A stretch of DNA of 20,725 nucleotides from CAYJAD01 sp964371225 (GTDB taxonomy: Bacteria; Desulfobacterota; Desulfovibrionia; Desulfovibrionales; Desulfovibrionaceae). Within the stretch, counting starts at the first letter, position 1; each line of letters begins with the position of its first letter. The stretch is from contig CAYJNA010000038.1 of the NCBI GenBank assembly GCA_964371225.1, positions 1 to 20,725 of the forward strand, in the 5' to 3' direction. Made by a program: the position numbers and the translations under genes. Below are positions 7,163 to 15,223 of the stretch, piece after piece. Below the pieces are notes generated by a model. That model had not been told where the DNA came from and did not search any database. It saw only the letters and a program-made list of their open reading frames with translations.

Positions 7163-10100
7163 TTATGCAGGCGTAATTTGTGCATTTTCCACCATGAAGC
7201 GTTTGCTTTGTGCATGATTTTTCTGCAACATATCTGCCATATGAGGATGACATGTAAAAAAGAGAATTTGATGTCTTTTACCGCTTTGGCTCAAACTTAA
7301 CAAAGCTTCTGCGGTACGCTCGGCACGTTCGGGGTCAAAGTTCACCAAGACATCGTCCATAATCACCGGCAAAGCCCTTGCGTGTGCGGCGTGATTACGA
7401 ATATACGCCAAGCGCAAAGCCAAATACAATTGCTCTTGTGTACCACGGCTGAGCAAGGTAGGCGCCAAAGGCTCTCCAAAAGGTGAAATAACTTGTAAAG
7501 AATTATCTTCCAAGGAAGCCGTGAGTCCCTTCCACTTTTCTTGGGTAATTTTTGCAAAAATATCAGAAGCCATACGTATCACTTGTGGCTGACGCTCTCT
7601 TTCAAAGCGTTGTTTTGCTTGTAAAAGCATTTGCCGCGCCACAGCATACTGTGCCCATGTTTTACCCGCCTCTTGCAAGCTTTCTTGAATGTCACGCTCT
7701 TCTTGGCGTAATTTTGCCAAAGTGTCGGTATGGGTCAAACCGTGCAATGTGGCATTAATGCTGGCAAATTCATGCATTTTATCTTGTTCTTCCACCAATA
7801 AAGCCTGAAGTTCAGCTTCCTTTTGTATAAGAAAAGCTTCACATTCATGCTTTTCTTGCGAAGCAAAGGAATCTAAAAAGGCTTCTAAATCTTTTTCCCC
7901 TGCCGCAAGGCTCAAAGCATCTTCCAAATCCTGACGACGACGCATGAGTTCTAATCTTTGTGTACGCACATGAGAAAGGCGAATGAACTCTTCCACATTA
8001 TCCAATTTAGCCAATTGCAAAAGATGCGCAATGGTGGTTTCAGCATCATGTAAGGCTGTGCTTGCTTCGTGCAATTCTTCTTCTTGAGTAGAAAGCTGCT
8101 CTTGCCACTGCTTGTAGCTTTGCTGTGCCTCATAACTGGCTTGCATGTGCTGCCACAAGCTATCAAACTCTCGCAGCCAATCTTCTTGATACAAAATGCC
8201 GCCACCATGAGGCTCCGGTTCAGGCTGTTGCACATGCTCTAAGATGGCGCATAGGGGCAATACAAAGCTTTCGCATTCCAATTCTAAACGCTCTTTTTCT
8301 TCTTGCAAGCCCAGAACTTCTGTTTCAAGCTGTACGCATTTATCCATGCATTCCAACACAGCACGCACCATGCCGGGAGAAATGTCTGCGGACATGCCCA
8401 TATCTTCCAAAGCTCTTTGCCAAGAGCGTAAAGCCTCTTGTAAATCCTTCTCACTTTGGCGCAAAGCTTCTTCCATCTCTTCTTGCGCCTTTTCTGCCAT
8501 TTCAAGACTATACGTACAATTTTGCACAGCGGTGGTGGCTCTGAGACGCTCCGCAAGGGCGTCATCTGCTTCACGGCATACGGCAAGTACTGCTTGCACA
8601 GCGGCCAACAGCTCTGAAATTTCATAGGCCATGGGCGGTCTATGTGCAGATGAAGAAGACATTTCCATGCCTGCATCCTGCGCCTCAGCGTCAAGGTTTA
8701 GGGGAGCCTGCATTGCCCTGCTTTGAGCATTTCCATGAAGAGCCTGCTGCACGGCATCTATGGCACAGAGCTTTTCTTTGCACTGCTCTATGGTGGCCTG
8801 TAGCTGACGTATTTCTTCTTCTCCATTATGCGCCGAAGCTTGTGCTACCAAAGCCGCCTCTACGCGCGCAAAAAAAGTAGCCGCTGCATCGGGGGAAGGA
8901 ATGTTTTCCACTTCATAGGCACGTAAGCAATCATGCCATTTCAGTAAAGCCCTTTGCTCTTGTTGTTGGGTCGCTATAAGCTCTTGCTTTCTTAGCTTCA
9001 ATTTTTCTGCTGTTTCATCATGCTCAGCCACCAATTGTTCCACTTCCAATTGCATGCGTTCGTCGGTGGCGCATTTTTCACGGTCACGCTCCAGACGCAT
9101 TTCCACAGCATCTAAGGTAATGGGGTCTGCATCGGTTATTTCAGCCAAAACGCATTGTTCTTGAATTTGCCCTTCCATATGAGTCAAACCCATTTGCATG
9201 GCATGAGCTCTTTCTGAAATTTCTTTCATTTCACGTTCGTAACGTTTGCGATCCGGCCCAGAGCGCGGCAAGCCTCCGGCTAAGAAAGCCGCCCCTGCCA
9301 CCACCACAAGATACGCAGACCACTGCGATAGGGGCACCACCAAACGCGGTGTAATTTGTACGCTGTCCATACCAAAATATATGGGTAAGGCCAAAGCTGT
9401 AAGCCCCAAGGCCACAATGATGGCACCCAATACCATAAGGAAAATGCTTTTCACCGGCTCAGGAGGAAGGCTTCCTTCCACGCGCTGTGCCAATTCTGCC
9501 AAACGATCCTTTTCCATGGAATAATTACTATGCAATTGGCGCAATTGCCTTACGGCTTTAGCACGGCCATCTATATGTGTGCGCGAAGCCGAAACACTTT
9601 TATGTAAATGCTGCCGTAAACGTTCGGCACGATTACGCGCGTTTTCTTCGCGCTCTTGCGCTGTGGCCACCAACAATTCCATTTCTTGCGTGCTTTGACG
9701 CGCCACTTGCGCCTTATGTGCCAAGTCTAAAGCCACATCTTGCGCATCATGTAAGGCTTCAAGCCTTGGCAAAAGAGCCTGCACGCTGTCACCTTGCGCA
9801 ACATCGGCAGCAACGCGTAAAGATAAAGGCGTTAAAGTACGTTGAAAGGTTTTGTGAAAAGAGCTTAAAGCTTGCTCTTTTTCATGCAAAGCCGCCGCAC
9901 TGTTTTCCATCAACGAAACTTGACGGCGCATATCTTCACGCACAGCATCACTCACCAAGGCTTCAGCCACGGGTAAATGATCTAAAGTATTTTGTGCCAA
10001 TTCCACCGCATGCCTTGCCGTGACCACAGCCCCATTGGCCTTGGCCAAGTGATTTATGGCTGCCGCGTGGCTTTGTTCGGTAGATTGAATGTCCGCGGCG

Positions 10101-11272
10101 CGGCGCTCCAGCACACTACGCGCCACCAAGGAGCGATTAATGCCGTGAATACGCTCACATGTCCATTGTGGCCCCAATTCAGCAAGGCTTTGTGTCAATT
10201 GCTGCTGCACCCTTTGCATCTGCATGGCATGAGGAGCAAGGCTTTCCTGCGCTTGGCGAAAAGAAGATTTATGCTCACTGAGCCATTGCAATGTGGTACG
10301 TTTTTCTAAAAGTTTTTCATCAATAACCAAGGCATCGCGCTTTTCTTCCAATTTGAGGCAACGCTCTTTTTGCATGGTCACGCGTCTGGCGGCCTCTTGG
10401 CGCAAAAGCTGGGCTCTTTCAATGCGCCCTGCGCCATCTTCGGGAAAGGTTTCTTCCACGGCATCTAAACGCGCCAGCTGATTCCCCACATTGCGCCATT
10501 CATCCCACTGCTTCCACACGCCTAGTTGACGCTCTGCTTGACGCCTCTGCTCTTCACACTGCGCCTTTTGTTGGCGTAAAAGCTGTAAACCTTCTTCCAA
10601 AGTTTGCTTAGTAAGTGAAAGACCATCGTACTTGGCGCACTCCCCTTTGAGGGATTGCATCTCCTTTTGTACCCTTTCTAAATTCCGCAAGCCTTCATTG
10701 ATGAAGGGCGCAGACCCTTTAACCTTAAAGAGCTTTTCCATTTGCCCTTCCAGCTCTTTGAGCACAGCACCGGGGGAACGTAAGCCCATGCCAAAACTGG
10801 CACCATATAAGGCATGACGCACGCCTTCATCTTTTAAGCTCTCAAAAACTTGCAATTCACTTAAGGAAAAGCCAAAAACATTGCGGTACACATCGCGCGT
10901 AACGCCTGCCAAGATGGAATCAAGCAAAGAACTTTCTAGCATGGTGCCTTGCGCGTCACTGAGCACCACATTATCACGCCCTTTGTCGGGGCGGCGCGTC
11001 ACATGTATAAGGCCACGGTCTTCTAAATGAAGCCCTAAAGTGCCGCCGGCTTGGCCACTTCTGCCGGGGAAGATATGTGCAAAATTGCGTCCTTGCGCTT
11101 CTTTGCTTCTCGCGGCAGGGTACCCTGTAAGTATGGTGCGGAAAAACTCCAAGCACGTGGATTTACCGGCCTCATTTTTCCCCAAAAAAACGGTAAGTCC
11201 TTCGGACAAGCCATCCACAGCCACCTGCGAAAACACGCCAAAATTATCTATATGAAAAGATTGAATATGCAT
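7163..11272 (-). CDS. yhaN: YhaN-like AAA ATPase of the SbcC/Rad50 type with central membrane hairpin
   Basis: A 1369-residue SMC-like ATPase that probably works with the preceding YhaO-like nuclease on DNA ends. The N-terminus has MHIQSFHIDNFGVF followed by Walker A G31-KNEAGK37ST. The C-terminus has the ABC signature L1274-SRGTQEQ and Walker B LPVIMD1306D, then a D-loop NFDPERAERT. Nearly all between is Glu/Gln/Leu/Arg-rich heptad sequence, that is, long coiled coils. Unusually for SbcC, two hydrophobic segments (about residues 608-632 and 651-670) sit in the middle where Rad50 has its zinc hook, and no CxxC hook is seen; this suggests tethering of the coil tip to the membrane, as in YhaN relatives. 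Its ATG overlaps the TAA of yhaO by one base (TAATG), with GGAG 8 nt upstream, so the two are translationally coupled. Confidence 0.92.
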   Translation of the reverse strand: MHIQSFHIDNFGVFSQVAVDGLSEGLTVFLGKNEAGKSTCLEFFRTILTGYPAARSKEAQGRNFAHIFPGRSGQAGGTLGLHLEDRGLIHVTRRPDKGRDNVVLSDAQGTMLESSLLDSILAGVTRDVYRNVFGFSLSELQVFESLKDEGVRHALYGASFGMGLRSPGAVLKELEGQMEKLFKVKGSAPFINEGLRNLERVQKEMQSLKGECAKYDGLSLTKQTLEEGLQLLRQQKAQCEEQRRQAERQLGVWKQWDEWRNVGNQLARLDAVEETFPEDGAGRIERAQLLRQEAARRVTMQKERCLKLEEKRDALVIDEKLLEKRTTLQWLSEHKSSFRQAQESLAPHAMQMQRVQQQLTQSLAELGPQWTCERIHGINRSLVARSVLERRAADIQSTEQSHAAAINHLAKANGAVVTARHAVELAQNTLDHLPVAEALVSDAVREDMRRQVSLMENSAAALHEKEQALSSFHKTFQRTLTPLSLRVAADVAQGDSVQALLPRLEALHDAQDVALDLAHKAQVARQSTQEMELLVATAQEREENARNRAERLRQHLHKSVSASRTHIDGRAKAVRQLRQLHSNYSMEKDRLAELAQRVEGSLPPEPVKSIFLMVLGAIIVALGLTALALPIYFGMDSVQITPRLVVPLSQWSAYLVVVAGAAFLAGGLPRSGPDRKRYEREMKEISERAHAMQMGLTHMEGQIQEQCVLAEITDADPITLDAVEMRLERDREKCATDERMQLEVEQLVAEHDETAEKLKLRKQELIATQQQEQRALLKWHDCLRAYEVENIPSPDAAATFFARVEAALVAQASAHNGEEEIRQLQATIEQCKEKLCAIDAVQQALHGNAQSRAMQAPLNLDAEAQDAGMEMSSSSAHRPPMAYEISELLAAVQAVLAVCREADDALAERLRATTAVQNCTYSLEMAEKAQEEMEEALRQSEKDLQEALRSWQRALEDMGMSADISPGMVRAVLECMDKCVQLETEVLGLQEEKERLELECESFVLPLCAILEHVQQPEPEPHGGGILYQEDWLREFDSLWQHMQASYEAQQSYKQWQEQLSTQEEELHEASTALHDAETTIAHLLQLAKLDNVEEFIRLSHVRTQRLELMRRRQDLEDALSLAAGEKDLEAFLDSFASQEKHECEAFLIQKEAELQALLVEEQDKMHEFASINATLHGLTHTDTLAKLRQEERDIQESLQEAGKTWAQYAVARQMLLQAKQRFERERQPQVIRMASDIFAKITQEKWKGLTASLEDNSLQVISPFGEPLAPTLLSRGTQEQLYLALRLAYIRNHAAHARALPVIMDDVLVNFDPERAERTAEALLSLSQSGKRHQILFFTCHPHMADMLQKNHAQSKRFMVENAQITPA

Positions 11273-12666
11273 TATTTACTCTCCATAATATCGGCGCACA
11301 GACGTGCAGCGTTTTCCAACAGTGTGGGCAGATCTTCCTCTTGAGGCTTTATCAAGACATTCTTTGCACGAGCATGACCAAAAAGCGGCGCCAATGTCCT
11401 TTCCACAAAGGCTTGCCCTTCCACACTTTCCTCCTGCAATTGCCTACTAAGGCGTAAAGTTTCCCCTAGCAAATCATCGCGCTTTACCAATTCATCCATG
11501 GCCAAAACAGGCGATGTTTCCACCACCATATCTTTTAACCATACCAAAGGCTGCCCACTGGTAGAACTTTGCCAGCGTTTTATAAGCTCAGCGCCCACGT
11601 CTTTATAGCGCAGTTCCGCATCTAACGTGGTATGCCCCTGTAAGATTATGCGCACTATGAGCGCCTGACAGTGTACGGGGGCTTCTGTCGCCAAGACTTC
11701 CAAAACATCCTGCACACGTTCTTCTAGCTCGGTAATTTGTGTCACATTTTCTAAAGATATGGTCACCTTCTCCCATATCACAGCACTAAGGGAGTGAAAC
11801 TCTGCTTGCACTTCATAGCGCGCTGCACCTTTCCCAGCGTGACCAGTATTTTCATGGTCACTGCCATGTAGCACTGGTTGCGCCGTCACCAGATAACAGC
11901 CGCGATGGCCTGTTTCGTTCACATGTAAACCCTGCGTATTGCCAGCATAGGCCACAAAAGGGCTAGCACTGAGAATACGTCTTTCATGCACATGTCCCAA
12001 AGCCCATGCATCAAGCCCTGTGGCATGTAAATCTTCTAAGGTACACGGCGCGTAACGCTCAGCATGCGCCACATTTTCCACAGCGCAATGCAAAAGACCC
12101 AATTGAAACAATGCACCATGCTCTCCCCCCAAACGGGTAAAGGCTTTGGCTAAGTTACGAGCTTCACGGTTGGAGGTGTGGCTTATGCCATGAATGACAG
12201 CCATGGCCTCAGAGGGAGCAAGCGCACACGTGTCTTCGTGGCCTTGGCTTTGCCTTGCGGCTAAAAGCTCTGCGGCAGGCTTAAGTACATGACTTTGCAC
12301 CTCACCGGAAAAAATGACAGTATTGGAAGGCCACTCAATCATGGCAAGGCGTGAAGAAAGAGGATCATGATTACCATGCACAATAAAAACAGGAATATGT
12401 GATTTGGAAAGACGTACGCAAGCATCACGCACAGCCAATTGCGCTTTTAAGCTCTGATCTTCTTCATTATATATATCACCGGCCAAGACAAGAAAGTCTG
12501 GCTTTTCACGTTCGCACAAAGCCACAAGCCTGTCCAAAGCCACAAAAGTAGCAGCAAGCAAGGTTTCTTCTAATTGCGGCAAAAGGCCATCGCTTTGGCG
12601 ACGTAAGCCTTTGAAAGCCGCATCTAAGTGCAAATCGGCAGCGTGTATATAACGAACTGGAAACAT
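11272..12666 (-). CDS. yhaO: YhaO-like metallophosphoesterase/DNA exonuclease (SbcD family)
   Basis: A 464-residue protein of the calcineurin-like metallophosphoesterase fold, subfamily YhaO/SbcD, expected to be the nuclease partner of the YhaN-type ATPase. Metal motifs are HAAD11-L-H13 (D-x-H), LAGD64-IYNEED, HGN99-H100-D101-P, and ALGH225-V-H227-ERR; the His between the GNHD and GHVH blocks is probably in LLHCAVEN. All these are intact, so the enzyme should be active. The C-terminal third has predicted helices (TRVQDV-like and LGETLRLSRQLQEE) as expected for the segment that docks to the ATPase coiled coil. The ATG at 12666 has GGAG 10 nt upstream. It is the first gene of the minus-strand operon; its promoter should lie in 12667-12800, where TATA-like A/T-rich sequence is present but no clear -35/-10 pair was chosen. 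Confidence 0.92.
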   Translation of the reverse strand: MFPVRYIHAADLHLDAAFKGLRRQSDGLLPQLEETLLAATFVALDRLVALCEREKPDFLVLAGDIYNEEDQSLKAQLAVRDACVRLSKSHIPVFIVHGNHDPLSSRLAMIEWPSNTVIFSGEVQSHVLKPAAELLAARQSQGHEDTCALAPSEAMAVIHGISHTSNREARNLAKAFTRLGGEHGALFQLGLLHCAVENVAHAERYAPCTLEDLHATGLDAWALGHVHERRILSASPFVAYAGNTQGLHVNETGHRGCYLVTAQPVLHGSDHENTGHAGKGAARYEVQAEFHSLSAVIWEKVTISLENVTQITELEERVQDVLEVLATEAPVHCQALIVRIILQGHTTLDAELRYKDVGAELIKRWQSSTSGQPLVWLKDMVVETSPVLAMDELVKRDDLLGETLRLSRQLQEESVEGQAFVERTLAPLFGHARAKNVLIKPQEEDLPTLLENAARLCADIMESK

Positions 12667-12973
12667 AGCAACTTTTCTCCATTTTACAACTAAACTCTAC
12701 AGTAATATACCCTTTACTATGCGCATGAGTAAAAACTCCAAAAAAATACACAGTAAAGGGGCATGATATATTTTATGTTAAAGAAAAGTCTAGAAGCTTT
12801 ACAAAAAAAAGCAAGCTTTTTAGGAGAGCTGAGGAAAATTTTACATACGTACTATGAACGGCACTGAAAAACAGCTTCATGCCGTGTAAAAGTAGCCCTT
12901 TTATAACCAAGAGCCAGGATAAACTTGAAGAGAATTACCACAGAGTACGCTAGTGTTGCCCTAAAAAGCAAAA

Positions 12974-12994
12974 ACGACGGGGAAAATCCGTCGT
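12974..12994. repeat. CGACGG/CCGTCG hairpin repeat, copy 1
   Basis: ACGACGG (12974-12980) and CCGTCGT (12988-12994) form a perfect 7-bp stem around GGAAAAT. CCAG follows two bases later. On the minus strand the hairpin is followed by TTTTT, so it could act as a terminator for minus-strand transcription from the TPR gene. Copy 2 is at 13149-13169. Confidence 0.6.
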
Positions 12995-13006
12995 CCAGAC
13001 TAATAA

Positions 13007-13029
13007 CAAACCCCACTGCGTGGAGTTTG
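13007..13029. repeat. hairpin between the two CGACGG repeats
   Basis: CAAACCCCAC (13007-13016) pairs with GTGGAGTTTG (13020-13029) with one mismatch across a TGC loop. It starts 12 bases after copy 1 of the CGACGG hairpin. Confidence 0.5.
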
Positions 13030-13126
13030 CGCCGCTATTACCAGCATAGCTGTCAAGCGGAAAGGCACAAAAATAAATCGTTTAACGGCACAAGTGAATT
13101 GCGCCTACTCTTGATTTTTGGGTCGC

Positions 13127-13141
13127 GCTGACTTTGTCAGC
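13127..13141. repeat. 6-bp hairpin next to repeat copy 2
   Basis: GCTGAC (13127-13132) and GTCAGC (13136-13141) are perfect reverse complements around TTT. It is flanked by GTCGC (13122-13126) and GCGAC (13149-13153), which could close an outer stem around it and would then compete with repeat copy 2. Confidence 0.5.
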
Positions 13142-13148
13142 ACTCTGA

Positions 13149-13169
13149 GCGACGGGAAAAACCCGTCGC
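13149..13169. repeat. CGACGG/CCGTCG hairpin repeat, copy 2
   Basis: GCGACGGG (13149-13156) and CCCGTCGC (13162-13169) form a perfect 8-bp stem around AAAAA, followed by CAG, giving the same stem core and CCAG flank as copy 1. It lies 34 bases past the stop of the TPR gene and on the minus strand could be its terminator, though it has no T run after it there. The layout is REP-like. Confidence 0.6.
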
Positions 13170-13202
13170 CAGTAGCATTTTTTCTTTAGCGCTCTTTTTT
13201 CT

Positions 13203-13790
13203 TTAGCGTTTTTGCTCTTTTAAGATGGCGCATTTATCATACAACTCTTTCAATTTGGCATTGTCAGGCTCTGCCATTAAACCTTTTGAAAGATAGGGAA
13301 AAGCCCTACGAGGTGCATCCGCTTTCATGAAAGCTTCCCCTATGAGGAAGAAAAGGGAATGTTCGTTCTTATAAAAAGTGAGACACTCAGTAAAGCTTTG
13401 ATCTGCCTCAGCTATATTTCCTTCAGCAATCCATTTCATGCCTTGATTAAAAGTCTTATCTATATTTTTTTTCCGCGCAAGGGCTGCGCTAAAATCTTCT
13501 TTTTCTGAGGTACCGGCTAATTCCTTATATACGCGCGCCAAGGTCAGCATGATTGCTTGTTCTTGCCCCAATTGAAACACCACGGGCTTACCAAGCACTT
13601 TTATTACGGCAGGGTCTGTACCTACCATTTGTACCAGCTCTCGTAAGTTACTTGTAAGCTCTTTGGGATAGCTCTTGGCTCCCATGCCTTTTATAACCAT
13701 GACAATGCCCGCTATGGTTTCAACGGTCTTTCTCTTAGAATATGCAACTTTGGCACGGGCTAATACCTCAAGGGCTTTTTTAATATCCAT
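13203..13790 (-). CDS. TPR-like protein of unknown function
   Basis: A 195-residue protein without signal peptide or membrane segment, hence cytosolic. Residues about 110-190 form two or three tetratricopeptide-like helix pairs: FNQGMKWIAEGNIAEADQSF, then SLFFLIGEAFMKADAPRRAF, then the end of YLSKGLMAEPDN, with the expected small-residue and Pro positions. TPR units bind protein partners. The N-terminal ~100 residues are mostly helical, with KALEVLARAKVAYSKRK at the start, and I do not recognise that part; similar proteins are, to my knowledge, found in Desulfovibrio relatives without assigned function. The ATG has AGGA 7 nt upstream. It is a single-gene unit, separated from yhaO by the hairpin array and divergent from the glycosyltransferase. 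Confidence 0.8.
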   Translation of the reverse strand: MDIKKALEVLARAKVAYSKRKTVETIAGIVMVIKGMGAKSYPKELTSNLRELVQMVGTDPAVIKVLGKPVVFQLGQEQAIMLTLARVYKELAGTSEKEDFSAALARKKNIDKTFNQGMKWIAEGNIAEADQSFTECLTFYKNEHSLFFLIGEAFMKADAPRRAFPYLSKGLMAEPDNAKLKELYDKCAILKEQKR

Positions 13791-14128
13791 AATAGTTTCC
13801 TATAAATGTACGATAAATATTCTTCTCTTCCTCGCCGCGCGCAGCAAAAGATAGAGCAATTTATGGTAGAAAAAATACTTCAGTGCGTCAAGTAGGCTCA
13901 GAGGCGCTTTATAAAAAGTCATAAAGGGCATAAAAGAAAAATTTTTTAAGCTCTATTGTATAAAAACACCAAATTCCTCTCAAATTCTTTTATAAATATA
14001 CATAAAAAAGACAAATAAAAGTGTTCACTCTCAAAAAATATTTGCCATATTCGCGTAGAGTTTTTTATGGCATTGACCTTGACGCACCTCTTTGGTACAA
14101 GAAAGTACTTTAAAAAATAGGAATATTT
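13791..14128. other. 338-bp divergent intergenic region (TPR gene / glycosyltransferase)
   Basis: Very A/T-rich in 13930-14070, with no gene apparent. It must hold promoters for both flanking genes; the best candidate, for the + strand gene, is given at 14073-14101. I see no clear promoter for the TPR gene. Confidence 0.6.
14073..14101 (+). promoter_or_regulatory. putative sigma-70 promoter of the glycosyltransferase-cheX unit
   Basis: TTGACC (14073-14078) and TACAAG (14096-14101) are separated by 17 bases, close to TTGACA/TATAAT. Transcription would start near 14108, leaving a ~20-base leader with AGGA before the ATG at 14129. A second TTGACG at 14079 has poorer -10 spacing. Confidence 0.45.
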
Positions 14129-15190
14129 ATGGCTCGCATACTTTATGGAATTCACGGCACAGGACATGGACACGCCATGCGTGGTTTGACCATTGCCAGA
14201 CAATTACAAGAACATGAGTTCCTTTTTGTAGCCCATGATGATGCCTTGAAAATTTTAGAGCCTGAATTTCCTGTGCATCGCTTGCCTAATATTGGTACCG
14301 TCTTTAAAAACTATAAAGTTGACTTGCCAGCTACCATAGCTAAGGCTGTGCCACTTTTACTAAGACGTGAAAAATATATACAGCAAGTTATACGCCTCAT
14401 AGAAGAATTTAAGCCTGACGTGTGCATGACGGACCTTGAGTACTTTGTCCCGCGCGCCGCCGAACGCATGGGCATACCCTGTTTAACGCTTGACCATCAA
14501 CATATTATTACCTGTTGTGAACATACACTGCCGCGCGACATGCTTTTTGACTATTACGTGCAAGGCCTTACCCCCAAGTATTTGTTTCGCCCCACAGCAC
14601 AAAACCTTATAGTCTCCTTTTATGCACCGCCGGTAAAAAAACAGTACACTGCACGCGTGGTGCCACCTATTTTACGTGACAGCGTGCTTGCCATGCGCCC
14701 AAGAGATGAAGGGCATGTGCTTGTGTATCAAAGCAATTCTACGCATCGTTCCTTGGTGGATTTTTTACGCACAGCCACAGACAGAACGTGTTATGTGTTT
14801 GGTTATCAAGAGCATGAAGGGCAAGAAGGCAATGTTATCTTTAAGAAAAAATCAGAGCAAACTTTTTTAGAGCTTTTGGAAGGGGCATCGTATGTTATCC
14901 AAGGAGGTGGGCATACGCTTATGACTGAGTCTTTATACCTTGGAAAACCCATACTTACCCTGCCCATTATGGCCATGGTAGAACAACGCTTCAATGCTCA
15001 TTATATCGAACAGTTAGGCTATGGTATGCAAGCTAACATACTGCACTTGCATAAAAAGCACTTGCAATATTTTGAAGAAAAATTACCATGGTACCACGAC
15101 AATATTGCGCAAGGTTCTTTTTGCGGCAATGATGCTGTTTTTTCTTTGGTGGATTCTTTTATCCGCTCTGGGCATCTTGCATTAACTTAG
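14129..15190 (+). CDS. MJ1255/VC2487-family glycosyltransferase
   Basis: A 353-residue soluble protein with the two-domain GT-B fold of the MurG/UGT kind. The N-terminal turn is GIHG10-TGHGHAMR18, the usual acceptor-side glycine/histidine motif of MJ1255-type proteins, and the middle has TDLEYFVPRAAERMGIP. The C-terminal nucleotide-sugar site is VIQGG260-GH262TLMTESLYLGKPIL with the later VEQRFNAHYIEQLGYG, where Glu/Gln residues normally contact the sugar nucleotide. There is no signal peptide or membrane helix. The acceptor and donor are unknown; UDP- or NDP-sugar transfer is inferred from the family. It is probably co-transcribed with the CheX-like gene 33 bp downstream. Why a glycosyltransferase should precede a chemotaxis phosphatase is not explained by the sequence; flagellin or surface glycosylation is one guess. 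Confidence 0.85.
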   Translation: MARILYGIHGTGHGHAMRGLTIARQLQEHEFLFVAHDDALKILEPEFPVHRLPNIGTVFKNYKVDLPATIAKAVPLLLRREKYIQQVIRLIEEFKPDVCMTDLEYFVPRAAERMGIPCLTLDHQHIITCCEHTLPRDMLFDYYVQGLTPKYLFRPTAQNLIVSFYAPPVKKQYTARVVPPILRDSVLAMRPRDEGHVLVYQSNSTHRSLVDFLRTATDRTCYVFGYQEHEGQEGNVIFKKKSEQTFLELLEGASYVIQGGGHTLMTESLYLGKPILTLPIMAMVEQRFNAHYIEQLGYGMQANILHLHKKHLQYFEEKLPWYHDNIAQGSFCGNDAVFSLVDSFIRSGHLALT

Positions 15191-15223
15191 CACCTTACTT
15201 TGACTTCATACTTGGAGAAATAT

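Larger units (their letters stand above)
12667..13202. other. 536-bp intergenic region with a hairpin array
   Basis: No convincing gene. Four hairpins (12974-12994, 13007-13029, 13127-13141, 13149-13169) are listed separately. A further stem-loop is ACGGCA (12858-12863) with TGCCGT (12880-12885), enclosing CTG/CAG. The direct repeat TTTCTTTAGCG occurs at 13181-13191 and 13198-13208, reaching into the last codons of the TPR gene. The region lies upstream of yhaO and downstream of the TPR gene, both on the minus strand. Confidence 0.65.

Noticed and set aside
12775..12867. A 30-codon open frame starting MLKKSLEALQ in the yhaO-TPR intergenic region
   Set aside because: The nearest purine-rich site (AAGGGG) is about 14 bases upstream, too far for a normal ribosome site, and the end of the frame lies in a stem-loop. 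It is more likely chance coding in A-rich sequence, although a helical micropeptide cannot be ruled out.
12854..12889. An 11-codon frame MNGTEKQLHAV next to the above
   Set aside because: Too short and no ribosome site within 12 bases; it spans the ACGGCA/TGCCGT stem-loop.
12925..13131. A 68-codon + strand frame in the hairpin array
   Set aside because: It runs through three hairpins, has no ribosome site, and no recognisable protein pattern.
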